DNA of 64,000 nt from Anas platyrhynchos (taxonomy: Eukaryota > Chordata > Aves > Anseriformes > Anatidae), in the NCBI RefSeq assembly GCF_047663525.1, contig NC_092604.1, forward strand, positions 12,573,501 to 12,637,500, written 5' to 3'. Below are positions 59,986 to 64,000 of this stretch, one piece after another. The notes beneath the pieces were generated by a model that did not search any database, was not told the origin of the DNA, and was given only the letters and a program-made list of their open reading frames with translations. The translations under genes and the position numbers were made by a program. Position 1 is the first letter of the stretch. The number at the start of each line of letters is the position of its first letter.

Positions 59986-61493
59986 GTATTCTTTAAATTC
60001 TTCTTCACTTATTTTGATAACTTATGTTTAAAATCATTAACAGATGTAACTGTTACCTGAGAAGAGTCTGGAGGGTATTATCGTTAACTGTATCGTGGAG
60101 ACAGACTGGTGCTAGGCTCAGGTTGGTCCTTAATTGTAGATGTTTGTCTGGCTGTAGTTACATTCAGGTAGGAGATCTAAAGTAGTAAGCCCTCTGGATC
60201 CTGAACACTAATTTGTTTCGTACTGAAACTTCATGTCAGTCTGGATCGGGCTGGACAAATTATATGCTGTTACGGAGATGAGGACTAATTCCGTAGTGAT
60301 CAAGAACAGCTTGTCACTCTAGCATGCTCCCTGGTTGTCAATGTTGTCTAAACAATTCCAGCAAAGTTGGGGACACATGCAGGAAATCACGCTGATGTTG
60401 CCTCTTGAATTTGATTTTGATTGACATTGATGTATTTTACATTAATGTGTACTAGCAAGTGTGAATGCAACATCTACGTGAAATAAATGAAAGACGTTGA
60501 ATTTCTTCTGTTCAGCTTTCTCAGCATTCTTTAATGAATATTTTTGGATCTAAAATGGAGATGGTGAACATTTACAAATTAATTCAAGAGACCAGTTTGT
60601 AATTTCACAAAGATGGGAGACCCCTTCCCTATAGCAGCAGGAAGGCTGCTTATCACAGTGTAGTTGGTTAGAGATGGTGAAAGGAACCTGTAAGTGTGTT
60701 TGTGACAGGCCTCCCTGACCAGCACTACTACAGGTAGTTATTCTAACAGAAACATCTGAGTGATTTGAGTGCATCAAACACAGGCAAAATGCAGCCATGA
60801 AGAAACGGTAAGAAATCTTAGAGTTTTTATCAGAACAGGGCAAATGTGGATAACTGCCTTTCTATAGATCACAGCTCCACATCAAAAAAAAAAAAAAAAA
60901 AAAAAAAAAAGCTGAAATCCAAACAGGGGGTGAAACTTCTCCAAAATTTGACTAATGAACCTGTAGGGTGACATCTGAGACACGCTAGTCTAGCAAAGAG
61001 CAAAGATGTTGGGGAAAATACATGGTGGTCTTTAAGACTGGAGATAGCTTTGTTATAAAGCCACAGGCATGCACTGGAGTTGTTTATTAAAAGGCAGAAA
61101 TTAGCAGCACAAGTGGGCAGCTTGTTGTCTGTGTCTCGACCAGAATATTTTAAGCTTCCAGCACTCCTTCTTTTGTGTTTCTTGTGTTTCTCCATCTTCC
61201 ACATCTGACCTCCTAACACTCCTGTAGCATCTGGTCAGAGGTAAAAGCACTCGGATAAACAGCTGGAGAGGCTGCAGCAGTCCTGGTGCATTGCTGTAAT
61301 CAGCCACTGCCACTACGTGCCACGGTTGGATTCCTCACACGGGTTGTCCCCTCATTTCCCCCTCAGTAGATGATGTCTACTGGCACCAGTACACCTCATG
61401 AAACTTTCATGGAGCTGTGTTTAATGTAGCATTCATTCTCATTGTGCTTTTAGGTTGAGACAGATATGCTGTAAAATTTGATTCCTTTTTTAG
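59986..61493 (+). other. RABGAP1: RABGAP1 intron 14
   Basis: 1.5 kb with an A27 run at 60884-60910; acceptor attcctttttag (AG at 61492-61493). No repeat family recognised. Confidence 0.93.
60884..60910. repeat. A27 homopolymer
   Basis: Twenty-seven consecutive A. No AATAAA within 40 bases upstream on the plus strand, so no retrocopy is inferred. Confidence 0.95.
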
Positions 61494-61568
61494 GCCTATT
61501 CTGTCTATGATGAAGAGATTGGCTACTGTCAAGGCCAGTCGTTTCTTGCTGCTGTGCTGCTTCTACAT
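61494..61568 (+). CDS. RABGAP1: RABGAP1 coding exon 14 (codons 637-661), TBC glutamine finger
   Basis: Encodes [20 protein letters not shown] and VLLLH. The YxQ motif supplies catalytic Gln649. 75 bases, phase 0 at both ends; donor gtaagt is strong. Confidence 0.97.
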
Positions 61569-63487
61569 GTAAGTGGTGTTTTTTTTTCCAGTTTGTCTTG
61601 AGCTTAAGAATAAATATTGCTCCACATGTCTGGGACAGACATTGGTAACTCCCGAACTAGCGGGATTGCAGGCTGCTTATCCACTTAAATGTTGGTCAAT
61701 AACAATGTGATTTTAGACTGAGAAGAGTAAATTGTTTAAAACTTACTGGGATATTCGTAACAAATGCTGCCTTTATTTGGAGGCATTGTAGGGCTTTGTA
61801 CTTCTTGGATTTAGAGGTTATTGAAGGATAAAATAGTTTTTATATTTGCTTTGTTAATATACTCAAGAATACTTTTTTTAAACTTAATTGTTGGTAAAAG
61901 TGACCTCGGCAGAGTAATATCCTTTAATTGCTTGCGTGTTCAGAAGCCAAGAGATTTATGGTTACTGTAAATCAGAAAAAGTTTTAGATTCACTCATGCT
62001 TGGGAAATATGAGAGGATTAGAAATCTGTACAAATTATTTATAGACCGTTCTTTTTTAAAGGAAGGTCTGCTTTTTATCACTGTGTGTATTGCAGCCATG
62101 GGCAGTTGAAACTGACCAGTTCCTAAGCCCAGCAGAGCTCTGAGATTTCTTTTCCCAAGTTGATTTTTAGTTGCTACCAGTGAGAACTGAGCATGAAGTC
62201 TTCTCTGCAGTTTCCAGTGGAAGGGGATGTCTGATCTTCGGTGTAGTGTTTTCCACAATGTTATGAAGTCGGTGGAGGATGTCAAAGATACTGTAAACTC
62301 CATTCTTTTCAAACATTAAGCAAATGACTAAGCAGAGCAACCTTTTAGTTCTTTGTGACTGCAGTCTGAAACATTTGCTTGATGACCAATTAATCCTTTA
62401 CTGTTGTACTGAATCAGATCAAGAAGGATGATACTTTCTGACTGGAGAGTTGAACCCTTTTACTGAAACATACGTGCTGTCTTTTACCTTTTTCATTGTC
62501 TTATGTCCATTTTTTAAATATCCATTGCGTTAGAGAGAGTGGCTGTCAAGAACAGACCATGAGTTATTCCAGAATTCTTTCTTAATAATAATTGTTGCCT
62601 GTGGGAATGAAGCTTGCATTAAAAAGGTTGAATTTGAAATAAGTTTCTTTTTATTTGATTCTCTTTGAAATCAGTCCTTGGAGTATGGCTGCTAGGGAAA
62701 ATAAATATTAAGAAAGTGTTGCAGAGAAGGAGCCCTTCACTACCAGTTTGGCATGTCTCAGCAAAGTTTTCATTTTTAACAGACTCCATCTGCAGATTAA
62801 TAATAGAATACTTGAGATGGATGTTCTGGCCTTTACAGGAACAAGTGATCGACCTGAAGCCAGCCTTTACTATTACTGAATTTTGATGTTCGGGAGAAAT
62901 GTCTAAACACTGACAAGCCATGAGGAGTGTTTCTTCAGTTTTTGGCAGGAAAGGGATATTGAACGTTCCCAAACCAATGCTGAGTTGTGATAAATAGAGC
63001 TTTTGGTAGCAGTTACTGGTCTCTTGTAATTGTGGCATCTGAAAAATAAACATCAAATGTAATAATGTCATTTAAAAAGGTAAATATATAGTTAAAAATA
63101 AGGGGAAGATCCAGTTAAACGTCATCTGATATTGCTTTTTTCTTGGTTACATAGGTGACAGAGTTAGGCTGTTTAAAATCTGTAGGATTCTGACACTATT
63201 TGGAAAAAATATGGCAAGAAGCTTCTTTGGTCTCGATGTCTGAAAGAGGTGTTTTCAGTTGGGCATTGGGAGATGGTTCATTCCACAGAATAAGAATGAA
63301 GGGCAGTTTCCAATGCTAGGCCTCCTTTTGTGTGTTAATACTCTTGTTTACTTTTAAACTGGTTTGGGCCAGATTAAATAGTAGTAATAATCTGGCATTT
63401 TGTAAGAGGGAGGAGAAACAGCAAGGGCAAATGGACCCAGTATGAAAGATTTAAATGCTCTGTGATAAATACGCTTTCCTCTCACAG
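61569..63487 (+). other. RABGAP1: RABGAP1 intron 15
   Basis: 1.9 kb; acceptor ttcctctcacag. A 150-codon minus-strand open frame at 62619-63071 has no recognisable domain and is treated as chance. Confidence 0.9.
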
Positions 63488-63613
63488 ATGCCTGAAGAGC
63501 AAGCTTTCAGTGTTCTGGTCAAAATCATGTTTGATTATGGACTCAGGGAACTTTTCAAACAAAACTTCGAAGATTTGCACTGCAAGTTTTACCAGCTGGA
63601 GCGCCTCATGCAG
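63488..63613 (+). CDS. RABGAP1: RABGAP1 coding exon 15 (codons 662-703)
   Basis: Encodes MPEEQAFSVLVKIMFDYGLR and ELFKQNFEDLHCKFYQLERL followed by MQ, mid-TBC domain. Ends atg cag|gtaggt in phase 0. It is the last exon in the window; by family the next begins EYIPDLY. Confidence 0.97.
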
Positions 63614-64000
63614 GTAGGTACTCAAACTTGTGTGAACTGAATGGATCAGAACCTGCAATTCGAATGGTTAGCAAAATCAGCCATTTGTTTTACACATGAA
63701 TGCTGTCTGTAACCTCTTAGTAAGGATGAAGAGTGAAGATTATCCATACTGGAGGTTTTCTGAGACTAGAGAGTGCTGACCTGAGACAGTCGGATAGCAC
63801 TGGCCGCGTGCAGTAAGTCTGAAGGCAGAGGTGTGTGAGAGCTGGAGTGGCTCTCATACAGACTGTCCTGCCAGTGACTTCTGAGCTCACTGCGGACACG
63901 CCGCAGAGTGGCTTTGCAGGGTCAGCACATCTCCTGTCCGGGTTTCTTGCTAGGGTGAGAGCGTGGAGACTGGGCTCACTGTGCATGTAATACAGTGGCC
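63614..64000 (+). other. RABGAP1: RABGAP1 intron 16, cut by window edge
   Basis: 387 bases of the next intron. No feature seen. Confidence 0.85.

Larger units (their letters stand above)
12085..64000 (+). other. RABGAP1: RABGAP1 gene span (3' end outside window)
   Basis: RABGAP1 (GAPCenA) is a Rab GTPase-activating protein linked to endosome/Golgi traffic, centrosome and microtubule function, and integrin recycling. Fifteen coding exons in the window join with consistent phases into 703 codons beginning MDDKASVGKISVSSDSVS. In order the product has an acidic/Ser-rich N terminus, a PTB/PID domain (about 140-300), a kinesin-like DUF3694 region (about 330-460), a charged linker with a Glu/Asp run (about 511-517), and the start of the TBC domain (from about 560). 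The TBC catalytic pair is present: Arg612 in ITRDINRTF and Gln649 in GYCQGQ. The rest of the TBC domain and the coiled-coil tail lie beyond 64000. Intron 13 hosts GPR21. Start of span is the inferred first exon. Confidence 0.9.

Noticed and set aside
62619..63071. 150-codon minus-strand frame in RABGAP1 intron 15
   Set aside because: No recognisable domain or start context; it does not form exons with neighbouring sequence.

Overview
The window reads as avian nuclear DNA. Vertebrate introns with GT-AG borders are unusually short, CpG islands mark gene starts, and the only recognisable interspersed repeats are CR1 LINE fragments with the bird-type 3' end (...ttccaacc...attctgtgattctgtga). Gene order matches the human 9q33.2 / chicken chromosome 17 block: ZBTB6, ZBTB26, RABGAP1, with GPR21 nested in RABGAP1. 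The species cannot be named from sequence alone.

Layout. 1-348: left flank, probably towards RC3H2 by synteny. 349-4300: ZBTB6 on the minus strand, with a long 3' UTR, a single-exon coding region (2707-3993) and a CpG-island promoter. 5647-12000: ZBTB26 on the minus strand, with its coding region in one exon (8354-9670, splice acceptor just upstream) and a 5' intron reaching towards a second CpG island. 11390-12640: this island appears to serve ZBTB26 and RABGAP1 divergently. 12085 to the right edge: RABGAP1 on the plus strand. Fifteen coding exons (codons 1-703 of about 1069 in human) could be placed to the base with consistent phases; the gene leaves the window inside the TBC domain. 45830-46876: intronless coding region of the orphan receptor GPR21, inside the 20.8-kb RABGAP1 intron 13, with its own CpG island, a probable spliced leader and a near poly(A) signal.

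Functionally, ZBTB6 and ZBTB26 are tandem paralogous BTB/C2H2 zinc-finger factors. RABGAP1 is a PTB- and TBC-domain Rab GTPase-activating protein. GPR21 is a constitutively active-type class A receptor. There is no operon-like cooperation; the linkage is old synteny plus a shared promoter and a nested gene.

Most notable observations: a 65-bp tandem duplication of the 3' splice site and start of RABGAP1 exon 5, leaving a decoy acceptor that would introduce a stop codon; a start-overlapping uORF in RABGAP1; a uORF-rich, G-quadruplex-rich GPR21 leader beside a higher-order TCCA array; two tail-to-tail CR1 copies; a possible poly(A)-tailed retrocopy (rare in birds); and an unidentified minus-strand CxxC-containing reading frame. 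No viral genes, toxin genes or CRISPR arrays were seen.
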